NCBI GenBank assembly: GCA_009599575.1
Contig: VWND01000011.1
Coordinates: forward strand, 930,001-994,000
Direction: 5' to 3'
From: Blumeriella jaapii
Taxonomy: Eukaryota > Ascomycota > Leotiomycetes > Helotiales > Drepanopezizaceae
Length of the DNA: 64,000 nucleotides
The notes beneath the pieces are model-generated. The model ran no database searches. It was not told where the DNA came from and saw only the letters and a program-made list of their open reading frames with translations. Shown piece by piece: positions 1-10,798 of the stretch. How positions within the stretch are numbered: the first letter of the stretch is position 1; every line of letters starts with the position of its first letter. A program made the translations under genes and the position numbers.

Positions 1-1480
1 AATCGAACAAAAGCTTTTTTCGAATTTTTAGATTTGTTAGCTTCGGGGCAGTTTAAAATTATATATTTTTTTTTATTGCATTTATAGCATTCGACTTTTG
101 AATAATTAACTATGCGATGCTTTTTTTTTTAGCAGCGATTATATTTCGAAAAATAAAAGAAATCGTTAAAAGTTTTAAAATTTTAAAGGATTTTATTAGA
201 ATTGTCGTTTTTTCGCTTTCGTTTTTTTTTTATAACGTATTTTCGAATCGAGAACGGTATATATTTGTTTTAGCTTTTAAATCTTAATCGTAAATATAAA
301 TCTTTTTTTTTTTTTTTTTTTTTACGCTCGTTTCGTCGTTTATTATTTTTCGTTTCGTCGCTAATAATTTTATTAACATTTTCGATACGACGAGCGATTA
401 ATATTAATTTTTTATGCGAATTTATAATTGTAATATTGCTTCGTTTGATAATTTCTTTTCGAAAAGTAAATCGGAGTTTTACGAAAAGCATTTTTTTTTT
501 AATCGCATCGTTTATTATTTGCAATTGCTATTCGAAATTATTTAAATAAGCAACGAAATCGTTAATTGATTTATGCTTTTTTTGCTTCGTTTTATCGTAT
601 AAATTCGAAGCCGCGATTTTTCGATTTTTCGTATTTATCAGAAAGTTTAATATTCATTTTTTAAAATCGTTTTATATAATTCGAACGTTCGTAAAACGTC
701 GTTCGTATCCGGTTTATTTTTTTTTTATTTTATTATCGAAAGCTAAAACACAGGCGTTAATTTTCTTTTAATTAATACAAAATATTATTTTTTTATTCTG
801 GCGGAAATTTCGCTTTATACGCCGAATAAAAAATTAAACTTTTTTAATATTTTTTCTTCGGTATATTAGAAAGTCTTTTATTTTTAATACTTTTCGGCTC
901 GAATTCGCTGTATCTTTTACAAAAGGTATAATATGCTTAGAAAAAATGCTAAATCGTTTTTAATAAATATTATTATCGTAATACTTCGAAGATATTTTAT
1001 AATAATCGCCGGCTTGGATTAATTTCTGTTTTTTCTTAATTAGAACGGTATTAAAAAGTATAAAAATCTTTTTTTCGATATTTTCGAAAGCGTTAAATTC
1101 TCGTTGGAATTATTTAACTTTTTTTCGAAATTCGTTTCGGCGTTTTTTGATTTTTTCGAATTTTTTGATTATTTCGTAAACTTTTTTTTCAGTTTTTTTT
1201 TGCTTTATTTTAGCTCGTATTTCTTTTATTTTTTTACGTTTATCGTTTTTTTTTTATTCGGCGCGGATTCGTTCGTTAGCCAAATAAATCAGAATTTCGG
1301 TGAAAAATCTTTCCGAATCGCTTTAAGCGTAGCTTTTTTTAGTAATTTCTTCGATAAAAAAAATTAAAAAATCGTCGCGCCTTGATAATAAAATATTTTC
1401 GATTTTTAATAAAACTGGTAACGTTAAAAAAAACGATAATACGAGGTTTTTCTAAGCAACCGAAGGTGCTAGGTCTTTTT
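1..1480 (-). pseudogene. B1 gag (degenerate)
   Basis: Retrotransposon capsid/nucleocapsid gene, no longer translatable. Read on the minus strand, 270-524 is stop-free and has the helical gag signature ending in LIARRIENVNK, typical of Ty3/gypsy capsid proteins. Upstream (about 525-640) is the segment DKTKQKKHKSINDFVAYLNN, also capsid-like. Further downstream at 48-89 is a zinc knuckle of spacing CX2CX4(H)X4C in which the histidine is read as tyrosine, a change expected from C-to-T mutation. A lysine-rich stretch at about 300-330 is encoded by a long T run. The start is not fixed because the N-terminal part (about 1000-1480) is low-complexity and interrupted. Identification as gag is firm; exact limits are not. 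Confidence 0.7.
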
Positions 1481-1615
1481 AAATAGCTGGAAATGCCTGT
1501 TTGCTACGAATGCGAAAAGTTATAATATCGATAATAACGATATAAATATAATAATATAATAAAAAATTATTTTAATAATATCGAATTGCCGTTCCGATAA
1601 ATAAAAAGATTAAAA

Positions 1616-2028
1616 TATAAAAATTGAAAAACAAGGAAATATTAATTTAAATAATAAAATTTAAATAAGGTTGGGTTAATAGTCAGACTGATTTTTACCT
1701 TTTACATTTTTAATAAAAAGCGTGTATAAGTACAAAAGAAAAGGTGGAGCCCTCGAGAAAAGTATTTCCCAGGAAACCAGGCGAACCTTATTTAGTATGC
1801 TTTTCCAGCCCTTATCCCGACCTTTTTTTATTTTTCTTAATATAACCCTAATAACTGGTTCCTTAGCAATTACTTCTATAAAGTGTTTTATCTAAATATT
1901 ATTTCCAGCCCTTACAGTACTATCCGGCCCCTACGGCCTATCCGCAGAAAGTGCTATTCGAGAATTGGTAGGAGGCAGAGGGTCTTGGCGGATCACCTGA
2001 CTTATATACGTGATATTGGTTCCTGACA
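1616..2028 (-). repeat. B1 5' LTR
   Basis: On the minus strand it starts TGTCAGGAACC and ends with a RIP-altered form of CAATTCTTACA (a TG...CA LTR). The part away from the element's interior (about 1740-2028) is GC-normal and matches 13401-13756 in inverted orientation; the part next to gag is strongly AT-shifted. It contains a TATA-like TACTTATACACGC. Confidence 0.75.
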
Positions 2029-2030
2029 CA

Positions 2031-2757
2031 AATCTTAGCCTATAATTCGAAAAGCAACGGATCCGTTAAACGAAACCATAGAAATATTTTCGACGGCCTT
2101 TTAAAAACCATTCGAAAAAGTTATAAACGTTGGTCGCGGAAATTTTCGAAAATGCTTTTTGCTATACGCATATATATATACGCTTTTATTAAAATAATTT
2201 CATTTTTTATTTAATACGGCAAAAACGCTCGATTGCTTTTGAAAACAAAATAGCTTATATAAAAGCTTTATAATATAATTAAAATAAAAACGAAAGCAAA
2301 TTTATTAATAATAAAATTTAAACAATTAAACTACCGCGATATAAATATAAAAGAAATAATTTAAAAAAAAAAAATAATAAAAAAGCAGCTAAAAAAATCT
2401 GAAATAAAACTAAGATTTTAAAAAAAACGCTAATTAAAAAAAGATCTGGTTTTAATTTACGACGTTCAGCGCGCTATTAATAAATCGGCCGATATTAAAC
2501 TTAATTATAAATAGCTCGGACTTTACGAAATATACGAGGCCGAATTAAATAAAAGTTATTATAAGCTTACGGAATTCGATAAAACAAAACTAAAAAAAAC
2601 GTTCGCCGCCAACCGGTTAAAACGATTTTATAAAAAAAACTAGCAAATTTATTTCTTAAACTTTAATTTAAACAGCGATTCCGATTCCAGCGAATCCGAC
2701 GACGATTCCGACCAAAGCGATTATACTTTTAAAAAAAAACCTTTTAAAAAAGTTTAA
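2031..2757 (+). pseudogene. C1 pol, integrase C-terminal part with acidic tail
   Basis: Encodes the end of a Ty3/gypsy integrase. 2458-2640 reads as the conserved C-terminal domain (YDVQRAINKSADIKLNY in the better copy at 46359-46556, then FGPYEIYEAELN and FAANRLKRFYKK). The TAG at 2641-2643 is probably not the native stop: C3 keeps CAG at the same place (about 55434, minus strand), and the frame continues into a Ser/Asp-rich tail (SDSDSSESDDDSDQSDYTF, about 2674-2733) followed by basic residues. Other stops are TAA/TAG, as RIP makes from CAA/CAG. The upstream catalytic core is lost at the B1 border. The family call is secure; function is dead. Confidence 0.75.
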
Positions 2758-3389
2758 AATAACCGAACGATAATTCCGCTGCTAAAAGCACAATTTAAAT
2801 CGTGATTTTATTTATAACCGAAAAAAAAAAATGCATATAAAATTGTTTATTAACTGTTTTATTATTTTTGTTATTTATTGTTTTCCTTTTTATTATATAT
2901 TATTCTGCTATTTTTATTTTGCTTTGCTTATATACAATTTAATTATTCTGTTTTATATATACTGTTTATTTTAAAAAAAAAATTTATATTATTTAAAATA
3001 TTTATTATACTTTTCTTTGTTTAATTATACTTTTATTTACTAAAACAAAAACTTTATATATATTTAAGCCGTATATCTGATATATTTATATTATTCGCAT
3101 ATTTTACAAAAACTATTTTTTATATATTTTATTATTTATTACTTTTTGTATTATTTACTTTTTTCGTTGTTTTGAACGAATGCCTGCCTAAACAATTATA
3201 ATTTATTAAAAAAACAGCATGCGAATTTCCGTAACTTTTAAATACAAATATTTTATAATTTTCGTATTTTTTTTCAATTATTTTTTAATAAATATAATAT
3301 ATTTTTTTAATTAATAATTTTATCGATATTATATCGTTTTTTAAATAAAACGTTGCTAAATTTAGCAAACTTATTTTTAATTTATTTTA
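2758..3389 (+). other. AT-rich spacer of family C between pol and orfX
   Basis: T-rich sequence (repeats of TTTATTATTTTTG type) without a convincing reading frame. The same spacer occurs at 46690-47290 (C2) and inverted at about 54680-55290 (C3). No other feature seen. Confidence 0.6.
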
Positions 3390-4343
3390 AAACGGAATTA
3401 TTATACGCAATCTTTTCGAATTTAAACAAATATACAATACCGTTATTTTAAATTAATAAATAGCTTTCGTAAAAATATTTATAAAACAATTCGATATAAT
3501 AACTGAAAACGTTAACGAATTTTTATTCGATTACGAAAGCTTTATTAAAATTAAATTCGTTCGTAAAAGCCTTGACTACGACAAATTTCTGTTAAATTAC
3601 GATAACGCTTTAAAAGCTTTCGCCGAAGCAAAAAAAGCTCGAAATAATAAAAAAAAAAAAAAAAATCAAATTTTGCGCTTTTTATTAAATTAACGAAAAA
3701 AAATATTTAAAAATACGTTTTTAGCAAAATCACCGGTGTTATTTTATTTCGGCATTTCGCCCGTTTTTTCGAAATTATTATTTTTACGAAAAAAAAAGTT
3801 TGAATATTAAACGCTTATATTTTCAAAGCGTAAGCTTTAAAAGCTAACAATTCAAAAGCCCGCAGATTTATAAGCTTTTTTACAACGGTTTGCAAATTGG
3901 TCGACGACGCTATGCAATCGTTAAAAATTTTTTAGTCGGCTGCGAAATCCTAAATCTAACTTTTTTTTAAAGCAAAAAACTAAGCGTCGCCAAATGCGGC
4001 ATTTTTATACCGAAAGAAAAAAACGACGCTATTTCGATATTTTAAATCTACGACGACGAAAAAAACGAAAAAGCTAATATTATTTTCGTTTAATTCGAAA
4101 AAATACACGCGGTAACAATTAATATTTTTAAAACAGCTAAAATAACTCGACGATTTTTATTTTTAATTATCGAAAACGAATTCGAAAACGAAACCAAAAG
4201 CGTAATAGCAAATAATCGATTATTCGAATATAAAAAACTTATTATATTTATAAAAACGATTTCGAAAAAAATAAAAACAAAAAACGTAAAAAAGCGCGCC
4301 GATATTTTCGAAACTTTTTTTATTCGAAAAAAAAAACCATTCG
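3390..4343 (+). pseudogene. orfX of C1, 5' segment (unknown product)
   Basis: First part of an extra coding region carried by family C downstream of integrase. A clear segment at about 3519-3650 reads FDYESFIKIKFVRKSLDYDK and continues with a lysine/alanine-rich helix-like stretch (AEAKKARNN). After frame changes the segment from about 3975 (LSVAKCGIFIPKEKNDAISI) is open to the A1 insertion. The same order and sequence is present in C2 (47290 onward) and C3. I do not recognise a domain. Stops are TAA/TAG in positions compatible with RIP of CAA/CAG. A1 is inserted at 4349, splitting the reading frame from its continuation at 10799. Confidence 0.55.
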
Positions 4344-4348
4344 CGTCG
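4344..4348. repeat. Target site duplication of A1 (CGTCG), left
   Basis: CGTCG at 4344-4348 is repeated at 10794-10798, directly flanking the TG and CA ends of A1. C2 carries a single CGTCG at the equivalent place (about 48267), the empty site. Confidence 0.9.
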
Positions 4349-4622
4349 TGTTACGATCCTGGCCTGGCTAGTGGTAGTTGCCAGTGGTATGGCTGCCAGT
4401 GGTATGGTTGCCAATGGTATAAATGCTGGTGGTGTTGGATTAAGGTTTGGGCACGGACCATCTCGGCTATTAGGCCTCGCGCTAAATCACGTGACTCATA
4501 AGCGCAACCCATTGTATATAAAATTCGCGATCCCGAGCATTTTAGCTCGATGTTTTTTTTTTAATTTATATGCGTATTTTTTAATTTATATTATTCCGAT
4601 TATTTTTAAGCTAGTTATGATA
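4349..4622 (+). repeat. A1 5' LTR
   Basis: Starts TGTTACGATCC and ends TTATGATA, a RIP-altered TGTGACA. U3 has several tandem copies of a short CCAGTGGTATGG-type unit (about 4370-4430). 4349-4510 is nearly identical to the other A LTRs, whereas 4511-4622, nearest the interior, is strongly AT-shifted. An open frame here (4371-4625) is not a gene. Confidence 0.92.
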
Positions 4623-4869
4623 TAAAAAAAGACCAAACAATTTTCGCTAAAAAGCTTTGTATTTACGGTTAAAGATTCGATCTGCTTTTGCAATTTGAAC
4701 TTTTTTCAGGCCGCCCGTACCGACGTTTATTTATCGGTGTTTTAATCAGAACTTTTTTTTATTGATTTTGTTTTTAAAAAAAGCTGGAGTCTTTTTTTTT
4801 TATTAATTCGATTTGCTTTTGCAATTCGAATCGCTTTTTTTTAATATATTTTATGCTTTTTTTATAAAT

Positions 4870-6312
4870 CGACGTAGCATTCGAAAACGAACGCAATCCG
4901 TACGATTCGGCTTCGAGTTAGCATTTCCATTTTTTGCTTTCGCTTTTGACGCTTCCGAATTTTTATTCGTTTCAGGCTTTTTCGACGATTTTGGCAGCGA
5001 GTTTTTATTTTACGACTTTTTTACCGAACTATAATTATTTGCAGCCGATTTATTTGTTGGATTTTTTCGCTTTACGATCGAATTTAAAATCGAATTATAC
5101 GACGCTAATATTCTAATATTTTCAAACCGACGAATGCTTTTACGACTGCTTAATATATTTGCTAACGCTAAAGGATTTACTGCGGCCCAGCAGCTTCAGA
5201 TCGCTTAAATAATCGCTTAAGCTATTGCCGCCGCTCGCTTTTTAGCTTTTTCCGCTAATATCGTCCGCGACGCTTTTTTTCTATTTCGAATTTCGCGCGC
5301 TTTTACCGCAGATTTTTAATTAATTTCCGAGTATTATTTTTTTGTTTTCGATTTAATTATTTTTCGAATCGAATTATTTAAAATTAAATATTTTCGCTAC
5401 GTTTTCAGCGATTATTAAAAAAAAATTAAATATAACGTATAAAAAATAAATATAAAGCTGTTTATTAAAAAGTATTTAAGAAATTTTATATAAAGCATAA
5501 ATTAAGCTAAAGCATATTTTAAATATATTATTAAAAAAGCAAAGACTATTATTTTAAAACATTTGAATTCCGAGTTTTATAATTAAATTTAATCGGTCCG
5601 AAACGTTTTTCGCATTTTTAATCAGCGCTTTTTTAATTATAACCGCGTTTAGTTTGTTAAATTGCAATATAATAAGTTTTATATAAATAACGGTCAGATT
5701 TATAATAATTTTCGTTTTTTATTTATTTATTACGCAATTATTAGCAAAGTTGCTAAAAACCGTTGGTTTAAAAATATATGCGAAAAAGTTATTTTTATTT
5801 TTAAATACGATTTTCGAATAAAAAAATACAAAATAAATAATAATTATATTATTTTAAACGAGTTTTTAGCCGTTGCGAATAAAAAGTTACGTAATATCCG
5901 AATTAAAAAAATAGCTTTTGCTCGTCGCATAAGCTATTTTTTTTTTGCTATAGCTTTTGCTAATCAGGATTTTAGGCGTATTTCCGGTATTTTAAAAATT
6001 TTATAACGTTTTATTTTCTTAGTTTTTTTTGCTCGCATAGCTTTTTCTTTTTTTAACAGAAATTTTTACGAGCGTATAATTGCTATTTTTGCTACTTCCG
6101 GTTTTTTTCGCTTGGCTGCGCGTTTTTTTAGCGTTTGTTATAACTGCGGCAAGCCCGGCCATTTCGCAAACGTTTGCTTTAACGCTAAGCTTAGTCGTAA
6201 AATCGCTGAAATAGCTATCGACGAAAAACAAAACGATTTATTAAAAAAACTTTTAGCAGCCGTGGCAAAGACTTTTATTATAGTAAAAAATTCGATTTAT
6301 AAAAAAATTTAA
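4870..6312 (+). pseudogene. A1 gag (degenerate)
   Basis: Nucleocapsid-type gag of family A. The C-terminal part is well kept: 5662-6006 is a long open stretch, and at 6112-6312 a perfect zinc knuckle CYNCGKPGHFANVC (CX2CX4HX4C) is followed by an Asp/Lys-rich tail ending at the stop at 6310-6312. The N-terminal part (about 4870-5660) is interrupted by RIP-type stops and the initiating ATG is not identifiable. Gag and pol appear to be in separate or shifted frames. The knuckle makes the identification secure; A3 carries the same gene with two knuckle residues changed. Confidence 0.75.
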
Positions 6313-9300
6313 AATTTGACTAGCGTTTTTTAATAAAAAAGCGACAGTTTTTAGTTTTTATAAAATTAATACGTAATAAATTATATATTAAAACATTTGT
6401 ATATATCGATAGCGAAGCTAATATTTTCGGTACGATTAAAACTTTTTTGGCGTATTAATTTTTTTAACGTTTCGGAATAAGTTTTATTCGGCTGTATAAG
6501 CTTATTATATTTATCGATTATAATAGCGAGCCGGGAAAGCTTATTTTTTCTGTTATTTTTTTTTTTTTTACGATTGACCGACGTCGTATAAATTTTTTTT
6601 TTTGGTTATAAACCTAGGCTTTACCGACGTTTTTATTAATCGCAAATTTTTATAGTACTACGATTTAAAGCAAACGTATAGCTAAGAAAAAAATAAAATA
6701 AAATGATTATTCGATATATCCGTTATTTTTTATTTTAACGAACAATTGTTCGTCGATTTTAATCAGCGAAAAAAGTTTAAAATGCTTAGTCGCATATATT
6801 AAAAAAATACAAATAAACGAAACAGCGTAATAAATGTTTTATATATTTTTGCTAATACTTTTACAACGATTAAAAAAGTTTATTTAAGCTTTGGAGCTAA
6901 TAAATCCTTTACGTTTATGCGAGATTTTAAAAGCAGTTTGAATAAAATAAAAAGGTTTTTTATTAACAGTTTTAAACCGACCAAGCCGGTTTTTTTAATC
7001 GGGCCAATTGCTACTTTTTTTATTTCTAATTGCAATATCAGCTATATTTTCGCTTTTGCATTTAGCGTTTTGCAAATACGTTACGAAAAACGAATGCGAG
7101 CCGCGAAAAAAAAAAAATTATTATTATTCAGCGATTACACGTTTATTGCTTTTATATATAATATAAATAAAAAACGTTTCCGTCGTGCGAAAATCGCCGA
7201 ATTTGAAAAAGTTATATAGCTCGCAGTAATAAAAAGCATTTTCGTTTCCGACGCTTTGTAAGCCAAATATAACGACAACGTGGTTTTTATAAAAAAGCTT
7301 TTTTCAGTTTAATACTCGGAGTTCGAAAAGCTGTTTTATAAGCAAAAAAGCGATAAGTTCGCTTTCCGCCGTTTCGGTGTAAATTATAAAATATATTTTG
7401 CTACGAAAAATACGCTTTTTATAGAACTATTTAAACGCTTTACGGATAAACAGCTTACAAAAGTCAAAAGTTATATTTTCGATAATTTGCACAAAAGTTT
7501 TATTAAATTTTTTAATATTTTTTTCGTCGCTCCGATTTTATTTATTAAAAAATCAAACGGTTTTATGCGTTTATATATCGATTATCGCAAATTTAACGAT
7601 TTTACGAAAAAAGATTTTTATTTTTTGCTTTTAATCGACGAAATGCTAGCGCGAATTATTAAAGCCAAAGTGTTTACGAAAATTAATATTTAATAAGCAT
7701 TTAATCGAATCCGGATATTCGAAAAGTTTGAAAAATTAATTAGTTTTCGCATTCGATACGGTATATACAAATATAAAATTTTTTCGTTCGGTTTTATTAA
7801 TAGGCCCGTTATATTTCAACGCTTTATTAATAATATTTTTATAAAATATTTAAATAATTTTTGTTCGGCGTATTTTAACGATATTTTTATTTATTCCGCG
7901 AATAATTTAAAATATAAGATTTATATTAAAAAGATTTTGTCGATTTTGAAAAAATACGACTTGGAAATTAATATTAAAAAATGCGAATTTAATATTACGA
8001 AAATCAAATTTTTAGATTTCGTTATTAATATTTAAAATATTAAAATAAATCCGGAAAAAATCGCTATTATTAAAAATTGGTAATATGCAGCGAATATGCG
8101 AGGCGTGTAAAGCTTTTTGGGTTTTTGCAATTTTTACAAACGTTTTATAGCCGGCTATAACCGCATTTGCCGCTTTTTTATTGTTTTTATAAGCAAAAAC
8201 GTTTTTTTTTCGTATTCGAAAAAAAGCAGAAAAACGTATAAAAAGCATTGCGCAAAGTTTTGCTAAATGCTTTTATTTTATATTATTACGACTTTTATAA
8301 GCAAACGCGCCTGGAAACCGATTTTTTTAATAAAATAATAGCTGGCGTATTATTGCAATTGTAAAAAGATAATTTTTATTATTCGGTCGGTTTTTTTTTT
8401 AAAATTATAATCGACGCCGAATTTAATTATTCGATTTACGATAAAAAGTTTTTCGCCATTTTTCGCTTTTTTAAAAACTATAAGCCGAAGCTGCTGTTAA
8501 ACGCTTAAAAAAACGTATATATATATATATCGATTATCGCGTTTTAAAATATTTTATAATAATTAAAAACTTTTCGGCCCGATAAGCTCGATAGGCCGAG
8601 TTTTTCGCCGATTTTCATTTTATAATTATATACCGGTCGGAAATTATTAATACGCTCGCTGATACTTTTTTTCGCAAAAATCAAAATATTTTTTTATTAA
8701 AAGCACGATAGCGAACGGCTCGAAAGCAGCAGATGCTTTTAAACGATAAATTAGATTTTTAGATTTTAAAAAAAATGGCTGCTAAAAGCATAATTACGCT
8801 AGCGCTTATAAAAATAGCTTTCGATAAGCGCGATAACGATAGCATTTTTTCCGAAGAAAATAACGAAAAAAAAAAAAATAAAATGCTTATAAAAAAACTC
8901 GCAAATTTAATTTCCGTAATCGTATACGATATGCATGGTTATATAATTATAAACGATTTGTTATAAGCTAATAAAAAAATTTTTTTTTTTCGAAGCGTAA
9001 CGAGTGCAAGCCCGCAATTATAATTTTGATTACTAATTGCGACAGAACAAATTGTTTTTCTAAAGCAGATTAATAATGCTTTTAAAACTTTTCGAATTGC
9101 GAACTTTTTTAATTCGATATATCTACGAATAGTTTTGCGTAGTATACGCTGGGATAAAAAAAATAAAGCTTTTGGTCGGTCGCAAATATTATTAAAAAGT
9201 TATAAAAGCAGATATATAACAATACGTTTCGAATTGTCGTTGTATACGAATGAAAGCTAGGCGCGATAAGATCCCAGGCTTTTTAAAGTTTTTGTTTATA

Positions 9301-10515
9301 CTTAGCAGATTTTATTAATATTTGACGATAGATTTTACGAAGCTTCCATTGGACGAAAATGGTTACGACTTCGCTTTCGTAGTAATAAATCGTTTTTTTA
9401 AAAAGCTTTTGTCAGTTTTTTGCCATAAAATTATTATAACGAAAGAATTAACAGTTTTGTTTTTGATTTATTAAATGCGTTATTTCGATATGCCGGATTT
9501 AATTATTTCGGACCGAAAAGCTTAGTTTGTTTCGGTTTTTTAATAAGAATTTTGCCGCATATTAAAAACTAAAATTAAGTTGATTATTGCGTATAATTTT
9601 AATATCGATAAATAAACCGAAATAATAAATTAATATATTAAGCAACGCTTTCGCTTTTTTTGCTTTTATTACTAAGATAATTAGGAACGCTTTTTACTTT
9701 TGATAGATATTGCATAGCTGATTTTGCCGTACGAATCTTTCGGCAACGTTTTTTTTTTTAAGTTTTAAATAAATATAAGACTCGCATATTTTAAGATATA
9801 AACAATTTTCGTTTTTTTCGCTCGGCCACCGAAAAGCTTAACCGCGACGAGGTTTTGTATTTGGCCTTCCGAGCTAAAAAAATTGTAAAATACGCATAAT
9901 CGTTTATTACGCAATAATAAGCCAAAATAAAGCGCTTCGCTAATTTGCATAAACGACCGATAAATTAAAATATGGGCGACGAAATATTGGTAAGTACGAA
10001 AAATTGAAAGCTCGATCGATTTTTCCGGAAGCTTTCGAACAAATAATACGGCTTAATTAAAATTGTCGATAAAATAAAAAAAAATTAAAAGCTTGATTTT
10101 TCCGTAGATTAGTTAATTTATTTAATCTTTTATTTATATTCGTTCCGAAAGTATATTAGCAACTTTTTATTTAGCCAACGCCGTTCCGAACCAGCTTTTA
10201 TTTAATTATTTTCCAAGCAAACGGAATAAAAGATCGAAGAAATAATAGATTCGAAATTGTATAAAAAAGTATTGCAATACTAAGTTAATTAAAAGAGCGC
10301 TAATAAAAATCTCGAATAATACTTTTATTTTAACGTATAACAGCTTTTTATATTTTTTAAGCATTTTACCGATTATATTTTATCGCTAAAAGCTTTTTAC
10401 GAGCGTTTTTCGCATAATTGCAAGCTTATAACGAAAGCAGGGAAAATTATATTAAATTGGAGAACGATAAACTTATAATTGCAATTGCGAAGACGCAGTT
10501 TTTCGGAGGGGAGGG
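6313..10515 (+). pseudogene. A1 pol: protease, RT, RNase H, integrase, chromodomain (degenerate)
   Basis: Polyprotein of a Ty3/gypsy chromovirus. Order on the strand: an aspartic-protease remnant at about 6400 (IDSEANIF); reverse transcriptase from 7487 (VAPILFIKKSNGFMRLYIDY, then VFTKINI at 7672-7692); the RT metal-binding box reads YFNDIFIYS at about 7869-7895, against the YLDD usual in the family; RNase H at about 8270-8600; an integrase remnant at about 9070-9750 with the TEIIN box near 9619 and the linker VSTKN near 9995; and a chromodomain at about 10231-10390 (EEIIDSKLYKKVLQYQVN). Frameshifts and TAA/TAG stops occur throughout. Family assignment is firm; the gene is inactive. Confidence 0.85.
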
Positions 10516-10519
10516 GTAG
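10505..10519 (+). promoter_or_regulatory. Polypurine tract of A1
   Basis: Purine-rich GGAGGGGAGGGGTAG directly abuts the TG of the 3' LTR, the position where plus-strand synthesis is primed in LTR retrotransposons. The A3 counterpart (22199-22212, minus) keeps the purine character. Confidence 0.7.
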
Positions 10520-10793
10520 TGTTACGATCCTGGCCTGGCTAATGGTAATTGCTAATGGTATGGCTGCCAGTGGTATGGTTGCCAGTGGTATAAATGCTAG
10601 TAGTATTGAATTAAGGTTTGGGCACGGACCATCTCGGCCACTAGGCCTCGCGCTAAGTCACGTGATCCATAAGCGCAACCCACTATACATAAAGTTCGCG
10701 ACCCCGAGCATTCTAGCTCGGTGTTTTTCTTTCAATTTATATGCGTACCTTTTGGTCCACATTATTCCGATCACCCTTAAGCTAGCTGTGACA
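10520..10793 (+). repeat. A1 3' LTR
   Basis: TGTTACGATCC...GCTGTGACA, 274 bp. Unlike the 5' LTR, its outer (3') part is unmutated and the erosion (GGTAATTGCTAATGG in place of the G/C-rich form) lies at its inner end, 10540-10600. Confidence 0.93.
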
Positions 10794-10798
10794 CGTCG
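10794..10798. repeat. Target site duplication of A1 (CGTCG), right
   Basis: Second copy of the 5 bp flank found at 4344-4348. Confidence 0.9.

Larger units (their letters stand above)
1..2028 (-). mobile_element. B1: Ty3/gypsy-type retrotransposon, 5' part (runs off left edge)
   Basis: Minus-strand LTR retrotransposon. Its 5' LTR lies at 1616-2028 and its gag reads leftward out of the window. Gag carries a zinc knuckle, and the LTR matches a second copy at 13401-13756 on the other strand. The interior is very AT-rich with stop codons of the kind made by C-to-T change. The right border abuts integrase sequence of element C1 at about 2029-2031, so B1 appears to be inserted in C1. The other end and any target duplication lie outside the window. 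Confidence 0.75.
4349..10793 (+). mobile_element. A1: complete Ty3/gypsy chromovirus-type retrotransposon
   Basis: Full-length 6,445 bp element with two 274 bp LTRs (4349-4622, 10520-10793) and a 5 bp target duplication. It encodes gag with a zinc knuckle, then protease, reverse transcriptase, RNase H, integrase and a chromodomain. A purine tract (GGAGGGGAGGGGTAG, 10505-10519) immediately precedes the 3' LTR and fits a polypurine tract. No intact TGG primer-binding start follows the 5' LTR; TAA is present, which RIP could make from TGG. The interior is RIP-decayed and the element cannot encode functional proteins. It is inserted in orfX of C1. Confidence 0.92.

Noticed and set aside
1104..1367. 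Phe-rich open frame on the plus strand
   Set aside because: Antisense of the lysine-rich N-terminal part of B1 gag; the hydrophobic appearance comes from T-rich codons.
4371..4625. 84-codon open frame with Gly/Met repeats
   Set aside because: Lies within the A1 LTR; the same frame appears in other A LTRs (10479-10823, 35872-36078) and reflects the U3 minisatellite.
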